Positions 47,763 through 57,015 of a DNA stretch of 64,000 bases are shown piece by piece. Position 1 is the stretch's first letter. Each line of letters opens with the position of its first letter. Position numbers and translations under genes: made by a program. This DNA comes from an uncultured Hungatella sp. (GTDB lineage Bacteria > Bacillota > Clostridia > Lachnospirales > Lachnospiraceae), in the NCBI GenBank assembly GCA_910579515.1, contig CAJTUV010000013.1, positions 12,548-76,547 on the forward strand, given 5' to 3'. A model generated the notes under the pieces. The model saw only the letters and a program-made list of their open reading frames with translations, was not told where the DNA came from and did no database searches.

Positions 47763-50531
47763 ATGTTGTTTCTGCTGCTGTTCCTACTGTGGCTGATTGC
47801 TCCTTTAGTGGAATTGGGGGTTATCATTGCCCTTTGTATTCGGATAGAGGAATATAAAAAAGAGATTGCAAGTCTGTCAAGGCAAAAAGACAGCGCCGTG
47901 CTGAAAGAAGCTCTTATAAAGGCAAAGGAGAGAGCAGAGGACGAGGTTTTTGCTGAAGAAGAAGAACCGTTTCCTCAAAGCTCTCAGATACAGGAGGGTC
48001 CCAGAGAAGAACCTTCTGTTTCTAAGGCGCCGATTTTGGAAGCATCCGTTCCAGACGTACCAGTCCAAAAGGAGAAAACCATGGCGACTGGGGCTATGGT
48101 CATCGGCGTGGTCTTGGTAGTTCTTGCAGGGTTAGTCTTTGCTACAACTACCTGGCGGATTCTTCCCAGTGTCTTAAAGGTGTTTTTGGTGCTCTTGTTC
48201 TCCGGCATTTTTTATGGCGCAAGTTTTTTGGCGGAAAACAAGCTTCACCTTCACAGAACGGGCAGTGCGTTTTATGTGTTAAGCTGTATTTTTGTATTTT
48301 TATCTGTACTGGCAGCGGCTTATTTTCAGCTTATAGGATCTGCTTTTATCTTAGAGGGCGCAAATCGCTGGTGGGTGTTGTGGCTTGGCAGCCTCATGAC
48401 TGTTTGTATGATGTTTTTGGGGATTCGACGGTATTGCGATCAAATCTATATCCAGGCCTGTTTTTGGGGAATGACCATCAGCATGAGTTTTTTGATGATT
48501 GCCTGCCAGGTTACTGGGGAGCAGTTTCTCTGTGGAATGATCATTTATGCTTCTTTGCTGGCAGCAGCAGAATGGGTGCTAAAAAAGCGGGTCTTGAATC
48601 TGAAAGAAGAAAGTGTCAGAAAGCTTTTGGCAGACAATTTCGGCTTTTTTTCCATGACCCATTTTTGGGTCTTTGCCCTGCTTATGATGGTGTATGCTGT
48701 CTTTACCGGCTTTTATGGAGTGGGGTCTTTGTCTGGCGGTTTGGGGATCCTGGCAATGGCGTCTTTGGCTGCGGGCACGGTTTTTCAGGCCCAGAAAATA
48801 AAGTGGAACGGGGTAAAGGCATTTTTCAGCCTGGCTTTTGCAGGAGCGCTTCATTCCTTTGCGGCTTGGGGATATCGGAATCTCAATGGTGAGGGAAACG
48901 GCATTTTGGATGCATTCTTTTCTAATTGGGACGTCATACTCATGATTTTAGGTGCTCAGATTGCTGTCTTTGCCTGTCTTTTGGCTGGAAAGAAGAAACG
49001 GATTTGGCTTCATACGGTTTATGGAGACGGAATAAAAACAGGAATCCTTGCCTATGACTGGCTGCTTCTTGCAGTAAACGCCGTCTGGGGAAAGGGCGTG
49101 GAATGGCAGTTTGGAGCCCTGGCGGGAACAGCAGTTCTGGCAGTGGCGGTGAGTACCTGGGAAAAAGAGGTTCCTGTTATAAAAATGGTACTTCCTTTTC
49201 TCTTTTGGTACATGCTGTTTCCTCTTCGCAGTCTCATAGGAGGAGAACTCCCCGTTGTGTCTCAGTGGATCGACAGGGGAGGGTTGGAATTTATGCTTTT
49301 GGCAGGTCTTGCCCTTTGGGATCACAGAAAAAAGAGCGGATTTTATATTCCGGTCTGTATCATAGGAGTTGTGGCTCAGATTGTGTATTTTTCCGAAACT
49401 CAGATATCTTTTCCGTTTTTTTTCCTTTTGTCAGCAGCGACTCTGGGACAGGGATTGGCCTATTCCTATGAGGCGGCCAGCCTGTGTTCTATGGCCGGAA
49501 CATATCTGTTAGCATTTCCTATGATGGAAAACGGGGTTCTTCGGGGACTTTTGGTTGTGGCAGTTTATGGAATATGGATGGCAGTAAAACGGATGAAAAC
49601 AGTGTTTTGGGATATTTGCGGCTGCGTCCTGGTAATCGGTCTGATGGCGGAGTTTTATCTGGACGGGAATCTGGAGATCTGGAATCTTCTTTTGTGCCTG
49701 GCAGTCTTTCTTCTGTTTTACATAAGATTTTATATGGGGAATCGAATGTGGCCCCATTTACTGATCACGCTGGCTGTCCTTTTTGTGCCTCTGATTTTGT
49801 ATCTTCGGTATCACTGGAGCGAGGATCTTTTGTATATGGTCGTAGGCGGCATGTATTTGGCGACGGGAATGATTTCCAGATATTTCAGTTTTATTATCCA
49901 TCAGGATGGACAGGTGTCAGGAGGCTGGCGGGTAGACTGGTATCACGTTCTCGGGATTGTGGTTATCGTTTCTATGATAGTTGGAGCTTCAGGGGACGAA
50001 CGGTGGCGTTTTGGATATCTTCTTCTTTTGAGTCTGTATTTTCTTCAGTATGCAAAAGTGAAGCCATGGAGACGCCCGGCATGGGCCCTGGCGTTTGCCA
50101 TGCTGGTGATTGCGTTTTGGAATCAGCCGTTTGTGGAATGGCCCATTGTTCTGGAAACGGAGATCGCGCTGCTTCCGGCGGCAGGTTACATTTGGTTTGC
50201 AGGCAGGCTCTTTCAATATGGGAAAGACCCGCAAAAGACGATCCTTGAGACTGGAGGATACGTTCTCTGTCTTCTGGTATTGTGCGTGGACGCCTGGATG
50301 ACAAAGAATGTCATCGATGCTCTGATTTTAGAGGGACTCTGCCTTTTCGTGTTTTTGTGGGCCCAGGTGGTGAAATGCCGCCGATGGGTCAGGATTTCCG
50401 GCGGTTTGATGATGGTTCTGGCCTTGTATATGACAAAGGATTTTTGGCTGAATATTTCCTGGTGGGTATATCTCTTGGCTGCTGGAATTGGTCTGATTTT
50501 GTTTGCCGCCATAAAGGAAAAGAAGCGGTAA
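47763..50531 (+). CDS. Very large multi-pass membrane protein of unknown function
   Basis: A 922-residue protein. After one N-terminal membrane segment (LFLLWLIAPLVELGVIIALC) comes a charged coil of about 85 residues rich in glutamate and lysine, then more than twenty hydrophobic segments to the end. The layout is of the DUF2157/DUF2339-like giant membrane proteins, but I cannot assign a family. It may be a polymer flippase, a polymerase or a scaffold for the acyltransferase and glucosyltransferase that follow. The ribosome site (AGGGGGATTT) is modest. The frame is intact throughout, with no frameshift. Confidence 0.82.
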   Translation: MLFLLLFLLWLIAPLVELGVIIALCIRIEEYKKEIASLSRQKDSAVLKEALIKAKERAEDEVFAEEEEPFPQSSQIQEGPREEPSVSKAPILEASVPDVPVQKEKTMATGAMVIGVVLVVLAGLVFATTTWRILPSVLKVFLVLLFSGIFYGASFLAENKLHLHRTGSAFYVLSCIFVFLSVLAAAYFQLIGSAFILEGANRWWVLWLGSLMTVCMMFLGIRRYCDQIYIQACFWGMTISMSFLMIACQVTGEQFLCGMIIYASLLAAAEWVLKKRVLNLKEESVRKLLADNFGFFSMTHFWVFALLMMVYAVFTGFYGVGSLSGGLGILAMASLAAGTVFQAQKIKWNGVKAFFSLAFAGALHSFAAWGYRNLNGEGNGILDAFFSNWDVILMILGAQIAVFACLLAGKKKRIWLHTVYGDGIKTGILAYDWLLLAVNAVWGKGVEWQFGALAGTAVLAVAVSTWEKEVPVIKMVLPFLFWYMLFPLRSLIGGELPVVSQWIDRGGLEFMLLAGLALWDHRKKSGFYIPVCIIGVVAQIVYFSETQISFPFFFLLSAATLGQGLAYSYEAASLCSMAGTYLLAFPMMENGVLRGLLVVAVYGIWMAVKRMKTVFWDICGCVLVIGLMAEFYLDGNLEIWNLLLCLAVFLLFYIRFYMGNRMWPHLLITLAVLFVPLILYLRYHWSEDLLYMVVGGMYLATGMISRYFSFIIHQDGQVSGGWRVDWYHVLGIVVIVSMIVGASGDERWRFGYLLLLSLYFLQYAKVKPWRRPAWALAFAMLVIAFWNQPFVEWPIVLETEIALLPAAGYIWFAGRLFQYGKDPQKTILETGGYVLCLLVLCVDAWMTKNVIDALILEGLCLFVFLWAQVVKCRRWVRISGGLMMVLALYMTKDFWLNISWWVYLLAAGIGLILFAAIKEKKR

Positions 50532-50553
50532 GGCGTAGAAAGCGGAGGATATC

Positions 50554-52170
50554 ATGAAGGCAGTCAGATGGGCATTGCTTTTTGGAATTATAGCCGCCTT
50601 TCTTTGGGAAGGCGGTTTAGCCTGGTATCAGGCTGGGCGGGGATATGGCTCTGAAGGCGGGAGCGTTTTATTAAAGCCAGATTCCTATGAGGATTACGTT
50701 GTGGATGGAGAGAATTTGGAGGTCTGGATGATGTCCGGCGACGCTCCCTATATGATTCTTCACCCAGACCTCCCTGTCGGCCGCCTCCATGTGGAATTTC
50801 TGGAGCCTTTGGCCAGAGAGATAGAAGTTTACCTCTACTATGCAGAAACAGACAGCTTTGACCGCTACAGAAGAAGGGACGGCTATCTTCTCCAGGGAAC
50901 GAAAAGCGCAGATATTACGATTCCCCCAGGAGACTGGAAGAGCCTGCGGCTGGATATTCGGGGGGATTTTGTCTTAAAAAAATTGGAGGCATGGGAGGCG
51001 GTTCCCTTAACAGAGATTTCAGGAAAACAGATTGCAGAGCAGATTTTTTGGGGACGTTTTTTTGTGTTGGCTTTGGTGCTTTCTGCCTCTTTGAGTTTGC
51101 TGTTTTCAGAAAAACGTAAGGCAAAACAGAAATCCAAAGGCTTAAGGGTTCTGTATTATGACGGGATCCGCACTCTGGCTGCTGTTTTGGTGATTGTGAT
51201 TCATGTGTTGGAGCCGTTAGAGGGAAATTATTCCAGCCACAGTTCCTCTAAGTTTTATCTTTTGTTTCTGGGGGTTATGATATTTTCCTATTGCTGTAAT
51301 CAGTTGTTTCTCATGTTAAGCGGCGCTTTGCTTCTGCCCTACAAAGAGGAGACCATTTCTCAGTTTATTCAGAAACGAGGGGTGAAAGTGGTTCTGCCTC
51401 TTTTGATTTACAGCTTTTTCTACGTGAAACTTCCCTGTTTTTCCAATGTTTCACTGGGAGAATGGGCGGTCTGTTATCTGAGAGCTGTCTTCACAGGCCA
51501 GATGCGGATGGGACCTCATCTGTGGCTGGTATATGAGATGATTTCTCTTTATCTTTTGGTGATTCCTTTCAGGGCGCTGTTAAATAATGCCTCAAAAAAG
51601 ACAGAAAAGCAGCTTGCATGTTTGATTCTTTTGTTTTTCGGAATCCATACATTATCCTACTGTTTTGGAGTGGGAGTTGGCGTCTCTTCCTTCTTAGGCA
51701 GCTGGACAGGCGTTTTCTTTATGGGATATTTTCTGACAAGGGAGTGGATGAGACGCTACGACAGAGTTTGGATGATTGGAGGCGCTTTGGCTCTGGGTTT
51801 TTCCATTTTTCTAGCTGTTGGACGAAGCGATTATAAGCAGATCGTATTTGGACCGTCGGTACTTGGGCTTTTGATGGCTTCTGGAATTTTTGTGACCATG
51901 ATGCATATGGAAAAATGGCTGGGAAGGTTAGAAAAAATCTTGTCGTTTTGCAGCAGATACAGTTATTCTGTGTTGTTGATTCACTGGTATGTGCTGTATC
52001 ACCTGGTACTTTCTACTGGCTTGTGTTCAGGCATGTCGGTTAAAAAGGTAGCAGTATTTTCGATTCCTGTGTGTATCGGAATATCGTTGATTCTTTCCAT
52101 GGTGATAAACCATACCTGGGTGGCGGTTTTTGAAAAAACGCTGGCAAACACATTATTTGATTCTAAATAG
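50554..52170 (+). CDS. Membrane acyltransferase 3 family protein with extra N-terminal domain
   Basis: A 538-residue protein. Residues 1-25 are a membrane anchor, followed by an extracytoplasmic beta-rich domain (about 30-160), another segment (about 165-185), and then the acyltransferase 3 core with ten or so helices. The core begins YYDGIRTLAAVLVIVIHVLEP, where the arginine and histidine are the conserved residues. Such proteins add acetyl or other acyl groups to surface sugars. The extra N-terminal domain could bind the acceptor. It is 22 bases after the giant membrane gene, with GCGGAGGATATC upstream, and precedes a GtrII-like enzyme. Confidence 0.87.
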   Translation: MKAVRWALLFGIIAAFLWEGGLAWYQAGRGYGSEGGSVLLKPDSYEDYVVDGENLEVWMMSGDAPYMILHPDLPVGRLHVEFLEPLAREIEVYLYYAETDSFDRYRRRDGYLLQGTKSADITIPPGDWKSLRLDIRGDFVLKKLEAWEAVPLTEISGKQIAEQIFWGRFFVLALVLSASLSLLFSEKRKAKQKSKGLRVLYYDGIRTLAAVLVIVIHVLEPLEGNYSSHSSSKFYLLFLGVMIFSYCCNQLFLMLSGALLLPYKEETISQFIQKRGVKVVLPLLIYSFFYVKLPCFSNVSLGEWAVCYLRAVFTGQMRMGPHLWLVYEMISLYLLVIPFRALLNNASKKTEKQLACLILLFFGIHTLSYCFGVGVGVSSFLGSWTGVFFMGYFLTREWMRRYDRVWMIGGALALGFSIFLAVGRSDYKQIVFGPSVLGLLMASGIFVTMMHMEKWLGRLEKILSFCSRYSYSVLLIHWYVLYHLVLSTGLCSGMSVKKVAVFSIPVCIGISLILSMVINHTWVAVFEKTLANTLFDSK

Positions 52171-52197
52171 AATGAAGCAAAAAAGGAGCTAGTACCT

Positions 52198-53748
52198 ATG
52201 GAGAACGATTTCAGACAATTCAGAAAAGAGAATAAAGGCCTGGCCTGGTGGCTGGCATTTTTTGTTGCATTGGTATATGGGGGCAGAGTCGTCCACGACA
52301 ATCTGTTTTTGGACAGTGAGATTATGGTCTTAAGACCTGAATTTATGCGTCACGTCTGGATTGGAAGCAGCCGGTTTGGACTTGCGTTTACCAACTGGCT
52401 TTTTGGAATGTCCAGATTGTCCCCTTATGTGTCTGGCTTTTTGGCGGCTTTTTTCATGTGGGTTTCAGGCATGGCGCTGGCTTTTGGAGCCTATAAGTGG
52501 TGTGGAAAAAGCCGCCGTTACCGAATATTTCTCTATCTTTTTCCAGCTTTGTTTATTACCTGTCCGGTGTTTGCCGGCCAATATCTTTTTATCCTCCAGG
52601 CTTTTGAAATCTCCTTTGCCATTGTTTTATGTATTCTGTCTGTAATCTGTGTGGGAAGGTTTGTATATGAGTCAGAACCTGCCTGGCTTTTTGTCAGTAT
52701 TCCCTGTCTGGTGTGGGCGGTTAGTTCCTATCAGTCTATGGCGGCTCTTTATGTCAGTCTGGTGCTTTTATCCTTTTTGCTGTCCTATATGAACGGACAG
52801 ACAGAGAATGCCTGGGCTCGGGGGGTGAAACATCTTGCGGTCTTTTTCGTGGGAATGCTTCTTTATGGAGTCTTTTCTGTTGTCATAAAAAGAGTGTGGA
52901 AAATTCAGTCGGAGTATGTGTTTGGTCTGGTCCATTGGGGAGTGGAAGACTGGCGTGTTTGTCTGAACTGGATTTGGCTGGAGCTTGTAAAGGTATTGAA
53001 GGCAAAAAGTGTATTTTACAGTTGGATCTATCTGCCGGCCATGTGTTTTTTCTTATTTCAGGCTATGTGGTATGGCTGGAGGAAAAAGGCGCCGATTATT
53101 CAGTACGTCTGCTTTTTGCTGGCTGGAGGATTGTTTCTGGCTTCGCCATTTTTCATTACCATAGCAATGGGATTTATGCAGCCGGTCCGTTCTCAGCTTG
53201 TATATCCGGTGACATTTGCCTGCTTTTTGGCTCATGTAACGGTTTTGCCGGAAAAAGAAGTCGGACTCAAGGGAGGAAAATGGCTGGCCGGACTTTTGAC
53301 GGTTATCAGCCTGACGGCTCTTTCCAGAAATTCCGTCGCCACTGCGCAGCTGTTTCAGACGTCCTGGGAAGCGTATCGAAATGACGTTTTAACTGCAAAC
53401 AGGATGTATGAAGATATCTGTCATGTGGCCAATCGGGAGGATATGGAGAACTGTCTTGTAATATTTACCGGAGAGCGTGGGGCAGCACTTGCAGGTCCTG
53501 CGGTTACTGGAGAATTGACAGGATTATCTTTCTATGAGGCGGAAGCCCATACAGCCAACGGTGTTTCGGGCAGGGTGGGAAGTCTGTTCCTCCTCCTTGG
53601 CTTAAAGATTCAGGTGATGACTGCGGAGCAAACGGACGTTTACCGGCAGGCCATAGACTTTATGAAGGATGCGCCGGACTGGCCGGCAAACGGAAGCGTT
53701 AAGAAGATGGAAGATGTGGTGGTGGTGAGATTGTCGGAATCAGAATAG
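52198..53748 (+). CDS. GtrII-like membrane glucosyltransferase domain protein
   Basis: A 516-residue protein with about ten membrane segments and a soluble C-terminal part (about 390-516). The first loop contains HDNLFLDSEIMVLRP and IGSSRFGLAFTNWLF, matching the acidic-residue and Gx-R-x-G pattern of the GtrII/glucosyltransferase II family. Those enzymes transfer glucose from a lipid carrier onto surface polysaccharide. With the acyltransferase and giant membrane protein it probably forms a wall- or capsule-modification unit. The start follows AAAAGGAGCTAGTACCT. Confidence 0.85.
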   Translation: MENDFRQFRKENKGLAWWLAFFVALVYGGRVVHDNLFLDSEIMVLRPEFMRHVWIGSSRFGLAFTNWLFGMSRLSPYVSGFLAAFFMWVSGMALAFGAYKWCGKSRRYRIFLYLFPALFITCPVFAGQYLFILQAFEISFAIVLCILSVICVGRFVYESEPAWLFVSIPCLVWAVSSYQSMAALYVSLVLLSFLLSYMNGQTENAWARGVKHLAVFFVGMLLYGVFSVVIKRVWKIQSEYVFGLVHWGVEDWRVCLNWIWLELVKVLKAKSVFYSWIYLPAMCFFLFQAMWYGWRKKAPIIQYVCFLLAGGLFLASPFFITIAMGFMQPVRSQLVYPVTFACFLAHVTVLPEKEVGLKGGKWLAGLLTVISLTALSRNSVATAQLFQTSWEAYRNDVLTANRMYEDICHVANREDMENCLVIFTGERGAALAGPAVTGELTGLSFYEAEAHTANGVSGRVGSLFLLLGLKIQVMTAEQTDVYRQAIDFMKDAPDWPANGSVKKMEDVVVVRLSESE

Positions 53749-53762
53749 TGGTGTTTCACTGC

Positions 53763-53814
53763 TTGACAAACATACCATGGGTATGATAATATATGATACA
53801 TACTAAGAGTATGT
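53763..53814 (+). promoter_or_regulatory. tetR promoter with two matching operators
   Basis: TTGACA (53763-53768) and GATAAT (53785-53790) are 16 bases apart. Two 15-base operators share the form CATAC-N5-GTATG: CATACCATGGGTATG (53771-53785, in the spacer) and CATACTAAGAGTATG (53799-53813, over the start of transcription; the symmetry extends by one base on each side). Their centres are 28 bases apart. The arrangement indicates autorepression by the TetR protein. Confidence 0.78.
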
Positions 53815-53827
53815 TTGGAGGGAAGCT

Positions 53828-54481
53828 GTGGCAAGGAATAAGCATCCAGAGGAAACCATCAATTTAATACTGGAAGTTGCATTTCGCCTTTTCATGGAAA
53901 AGGGGTATGAGCATACCTCTATTCAGGATATTATCGACCATCTGGGAGGACTCAGCAAAGGCGCGATCTATCATCATTTTAAGTCAAAGGAAGATATTTT
54001 GGTTGCTGTCACAGACAGAATGACAGCAGAGTCTAATCAAATGCTTGCGGCGATTCGTGACCGCTCAGACTTAACGGGCAGAGAAAAGTTAAAAACAATT
54101 TTTAAGGAATCTATCAGCCGGCCTGTACAGAATGATATTTTTACTGTGGCCCCAGATTTTCATAATAACCCGAAACTTCTGTTCAGCCTCCTGCATGAGA
54201 CCATTGAAGAAGCGGCGCCCAACTATATTTTGCCAATTATTAAGCAGGGGATTTCAGACGGATCCATACAAACGGATTATCCTGAACAGTTGGCGGAACT
54301 GATTTTGCTTACGGCAAATGTCTGGATGAACCCTATGATTTTTGATAGTTCTGAGGAGGAATCACACCGCAAGTTTATGGTGTTTAGCCAGATGTTAAAA
54401 GGTCTTGGACTGGATGTTGTAGATGATGAAATATTAGAACGCTTACAGGAATTGACAGCGATCTATCAAAAAAGTAAATGA
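53828..54481 (+). CDS. TetR-family transcriptional repressor
   Basis: A 217-residue repressor. The helix-turn-helix is SIQDIIDHLGGLSKGAIYHHF, preceded by the family helix INLILEVAFRLFMEKGYEHTS. The C-terminal ligand domain is all-helical and not assignable. GTG 53828 follows GGAGGGAAGCT. Its target sites are the twin dyads in its own promoter. The neighbouring MFS gene is the likely second target, so it probably reports a drug or metabolite that the transporter exports. Confidence 0.93.
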   Translation: MARNKHPEETINLILEVAFRLFMEKGYEHTSIQDIIDHLGGLSKGAIYHHFKSKEDILVAVTDRMTAESNQMLAAIRDRSDLTGREKLKTIFKESISRPVQNDIFTVAPDFHNNPKLLFSLLHETIEEAAPNYILPIIKQGISDGSIQTDYPEQLAELILLTANVWMNPMIFDSSEEESHRKFMVFSQMLKGLGLDVVDDEILERLQELTAIYQKSK

Positions 54482-54492
54482 TGAGATTCATT

Positions 54493-54522
54493 TTTTTCTG
54501 CCCTGCAAAACGGGCAGAAAAA
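54493..54522. other. Hairpin between tetR and the MFS gene
   Basis: TTTTTCTGCCC (54493-54503) and GGGCAGAAAAA (54512-54522) form a perfect 11-bp stem with an 8-base loop. No T-run follows on the + strand, so termination is uncertain; readthrough from tetR to the transporter is likely. Confidence 0.4.
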
Positions 54523-54536
54523 TTTAAATAAAATAC

Positions 54537-54553
54537 ATACCGGTACGCGGTAT
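54537..54553 (+). promoter_or_regulatory. Possible operator before the MFS gene
   Basis: ATACCG-N5-CGGTAT is a 17-base dyad ending 7 bases before the GGAGG ribosome site. It has the same N5 spacing and an overlapping ATAC half-site as the two tetR operators, but the arm differs (ATACCG instead of CATAC). It may be a divergent copy or the target of another regulator. Confidence 0.5.
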
Positions 54554-54570
54554 TTAAATGGAGGTATAGA

Positions 54571-55815
54571 ATGAATCAAAAACTGTTTTCAAAGGACTTT
54601 ACTTTAATTGTCATCGGGCAGATTATTTCCCTGTTTGGGAATGCGACCATAAGATTTGCACTGCCTTTGTATCTGTTAAATCAGACTGGTTCGTCGGCGC
54701 TTTACGGAACTGTTACCGCATGTGCTTTTATTCCTTCTATCTTGCTGTCTCCCGTTGGAGGTATTGTTGCGGACAGGGTAAATAAGAGGAATGTTATGGT
54801 GATATTGGATTTCTTTACAGCGGCAATGATCGCCGGATTTACTTTGCTTATGAAGGAAACCAACCTTATTTTTCTTATCACCGCCGCGCTGATGCTTTTG
54901 TATGGCATTGCAGGCGCATATCAGCCGTCTGTGCAGGCCAGCATTCCAGCGCTGATGGATCAGGAAAATTTTATGGCGGCAAACTCGATTATTAATACCA
55001 TCAGTTCATTTGCAGCTTTAATAGGGCCAGTACTTGGAGGCATCTTATACAGCATATATGGGTTAGTGCCGGTACTGTGGGTTTGTGTGGTATGCTTTAC
55101 CTTGTCTGCAGTTATGGAGATGTTTATCGAGATACCGTTTCAGAAACAGAATTTGGACGGAGGGATTGTAAAGGCAGCCAGAGATGATTTTACAGAGAGC
55201 CTTTCTTTTATCAGGAAGGAAAAACCTGTGATCGGAAAAGTCCTTCTTGTCATTTGCGGAATGAATCTGTTTTTGGCTGCAATGATTATGGTTTCCCTGC
55301 CCTATCTGGTGACAGAGGTGTTGGATTTAGAAGGTTTAAAGGCGAACCGGCTTTACGGTTTTGCAGAAGGAGCTTTGGCGGCCGGAGGACTTTTCGGAGG
55401 GATTGGGGCAGGCGTTTTTGCAAAGAAACTGGTGGTCCAAAAGGCGGGGAACCTGGTAATCGCCTGTGCGTTAAGTGTGTTTCCTATGGGCGTTGCATTG
55501 CTATTGTTTCCGTCTGGAATTATAAATTATATGGTGATAACCGTTTGCTGCTTTGCCGTTATGGTATTTTCCACAATTTTTACTGTGCAGATGATGGCTT
55601 TTATTCAAACAGAAACTCCAGAAAATTTAATTGGAAAGGTAATTGCCGTTATTTTTACAGTTTCCATGTGCGCACAGCCGCTGGGGAACGCCTTATATGG
55701 TATTTTGTTTGAGATTTGTAAAGGTTTTGAGTATGGAGTAGTTTTGTTTTCGGGAGTAGTGTCGCTGTTTATTGCTGTTGGTACGAGAAATATTTTCAAA
55801 GATTTCTTGTCATAG
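54571..55815 (+). CDS. MFS exporter (macrolide-efflux-like)
   Basis: A 414-residue membrane protein with 12 hydrophobic segments. The N-terminus FTLIVIGQIISLFGNATIRF and the loop SPVGGIVADRVNKRNVMV (the GxxADRxxKR motif) place it in the MFS group of MefA-like drug exporters. Control by the adjacent TetR repressor supports an efflux role. The drug cannot be named from sequence. The start follows AATGGAGGTATAGA. The next gene, ispG, has its own promoter. Confidence 0.9.
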   Translation: MNQKLFSKDFTLIVIGQIISLFGNATIRFALPLYLLNQTGSSALYGTVTACAFIPSILLSPVGGIVADRVNKRNVMVILDFFTAAMIAGFTLLMKETNLIFLITAALMLLYGIAGAYQPSVQASIPALMDQENFMAANSIINTISSFAALIGPVLGGILYSIYGLVPVLWVCVVCFTLSAVMEMFIEIPFQKQNLDGGIVKAARDDFTESLSFIRKEKPVIGKVLLVICGMNLFLAAMIMVSLPYLVTEVLDLEGLKANRLYGFAEGALAAGGLFGGIGAGVFAKKLVVQKAGNLVIACALSVFPMGVALLLFPSGIINYMVITVCCFAVMVFSTIFTVQMMAFIQTETPENLIGKVIAVIFTVSMCAQPLGNALYGILFEICKGFEYGVVLFSGVVSLFIAVGTRNIFKDFLS

Positions 55816-55876
55816 GCTGTTCTTGCACACTGGAGAGTTCAGAAATCAGGTGGTCAAATCAAGCAGAAAAGACAGA

Positions 55877-55905
55877 TTGTCGGATTAGAAGAGATGTGCT
55901 ATAAT
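55877..55905 (+). promoter_or_regulatory. Promoter of ispG-polC
   Basis: TTGTCG (55877-55882) and a perfect TATAAT (55900-55905) are 17 bases apart, with TGC before the -10 (TGCTATAAT). It gives ispG a promoter independent of the TetR/MFS genes, as needed once the block separated it from rseP. Confidence 0.65.
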
Positions 55906-55928
55906 CCAGAAATAGGGAGGGCATGAAA

Positions 55929-56984
55929 ATGACCAGAAAAGAGACAAAGACAATTCAGATTGGAAATAAGGTGATTGGAGGCGGGAATCCGGTTCTTATT
56001 CAGTCTATGTGCAATACGAAGACAGAAGATGTTGAGGGCACTGTGGCTCAGATTTTAGAATTAGAGCGGGCAGGATGCGATATTATCCGAGTAGCGGTTC
56101 CTACCATGGAAGCGGCCAAAAGTCTGGCAAAGATTAAGGAGCAGATTCACATTCCTCTTGTGGCGGATATACACTTTGATTACCGTCTGGCTATTGAGGC
56201 TATGGAGTACGGCGCAGATAAGATCAGAATTAATCCTGGAAATATCGGAAGCAGGGAGCGGGTTTTGGCAGTGGTGGAAAAAGCCAAAGAGAAGAAGGTT
56301 CCTATTCGTGTTGGAGTAAACAGCGGATCCCTGGAAAAGCCCTTGATTGAAAAGTACGGCGGTGTGACAGCCCAGGGGCTTGTGGAAAGCGCCCTGGACA
56401 AGGTTGGCATGATTGAGGACATGGGATATGATAACCTGGTTATCAGCATTAAGTCTTCGGATGTGATGATGTGCGTAAAGGCCCATGAGCTGATTGCCAC
56501 AAAGACACGATACCCTCTTCACGTGGGGATTACGGAGGCGGGAACTTTGACGGCTGGAAATATAAAGTCTGCCATTGGGCTGGGGCTTATTTTAAACCAG
56601 GGAATCGGAGACACGATTCGGGTGTCTTTGACAGGCGCACCAGTGGAAGAGATTAAGTCTGCGAAGCTGATTTTAAAGACATTGGGAATACGCAAAGGGG
56701 GCATTGAGGTGGTCTCCTGCCCAACCTGCGGGCGGACGAAGATTGATTTGATAAAGCTGGCCAACGAGGTGGAGACGATGGCCGGGGAGTTTGACCATCT
56801 CAATCTCAAGCTGGCTGTTATGGGGTGCGTGGTCAATGGGCCTGGAGAGGCCAGGGAAGCGGACCTTGGAATTGCAGGAGGCATTGGAGAGGGCCTTTTG
56901 ATTAAGAAAGGGGAAGTCCTTCGAAAGGTGCCGGAAGGGGAACTGCTGCAAGCCCTTAGGGAAGAGTTGGAAAGGATAAAATGA
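55929..56984 (+). CDS. ispG: 4-hydroxy-3-methylbut-2-enyl diphosphate synthase
   Basis: A 351-residue iron-sulfur enzyme of the MEP pathway. The TIM barrel opens with GNKVIGGGNPVLIQSMCNTK, and the cluster cysteines lie in VVSCPTCGRT and MGCVVNGPGEA. ATG 55929 is 7 bases after GGGAGGG; ATG 55923 is too close to it. It pairs functionally with dxr and is followed 31 bases later by polC, the order usual in Clostridia. Confidence 0.96.
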   Translation: MTRKETKTIQIGNKVIGGGNPVLIQSMCNTKTEDVEGTVAQILELERAGCDIIRVAVPTMEAAKSLAKIKEQIHIPLVADIHFDYRLAIEAMEYGADKIRINPGNIGSRERVLAVVEKAKEKKVPIRVGVNSGSLEKPLIEKYGGVTAQGLVESALDKVGMIEDMGYDNLVISIKSSDVMMCVKAHELIATKTRYPLHVGITEAGTLTAGNIKSAIGLGLILNQGIGDTIRVSLTGAPVEEIKSAKLILKTLGIRKGGIEVVSCPTCGRTKIDLIKLANEVETMAGEFDHLNLKLAVMGCVVNGPGEAREADLGIAGGIGEGLLIKKGEVLRKVPEGELLQALREELERIK

Positions 56985-57015
56985 GGATCGTTTTAATATG
57001 TGACAGAGGTGCGGA

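Noticed and set aside
49484..50248. 254-codon open frame in another + frame
   Set aside because: It lies inside the 922-residue membrane protein gene, which is continuous. The product is low-complexity and has no ribosome site.
54493..54522. Rho-independent terminator after tetR
   Set aside because: The stem is strong, but no T-run follows on either strand in the right place; it is listed only as a hairpin.
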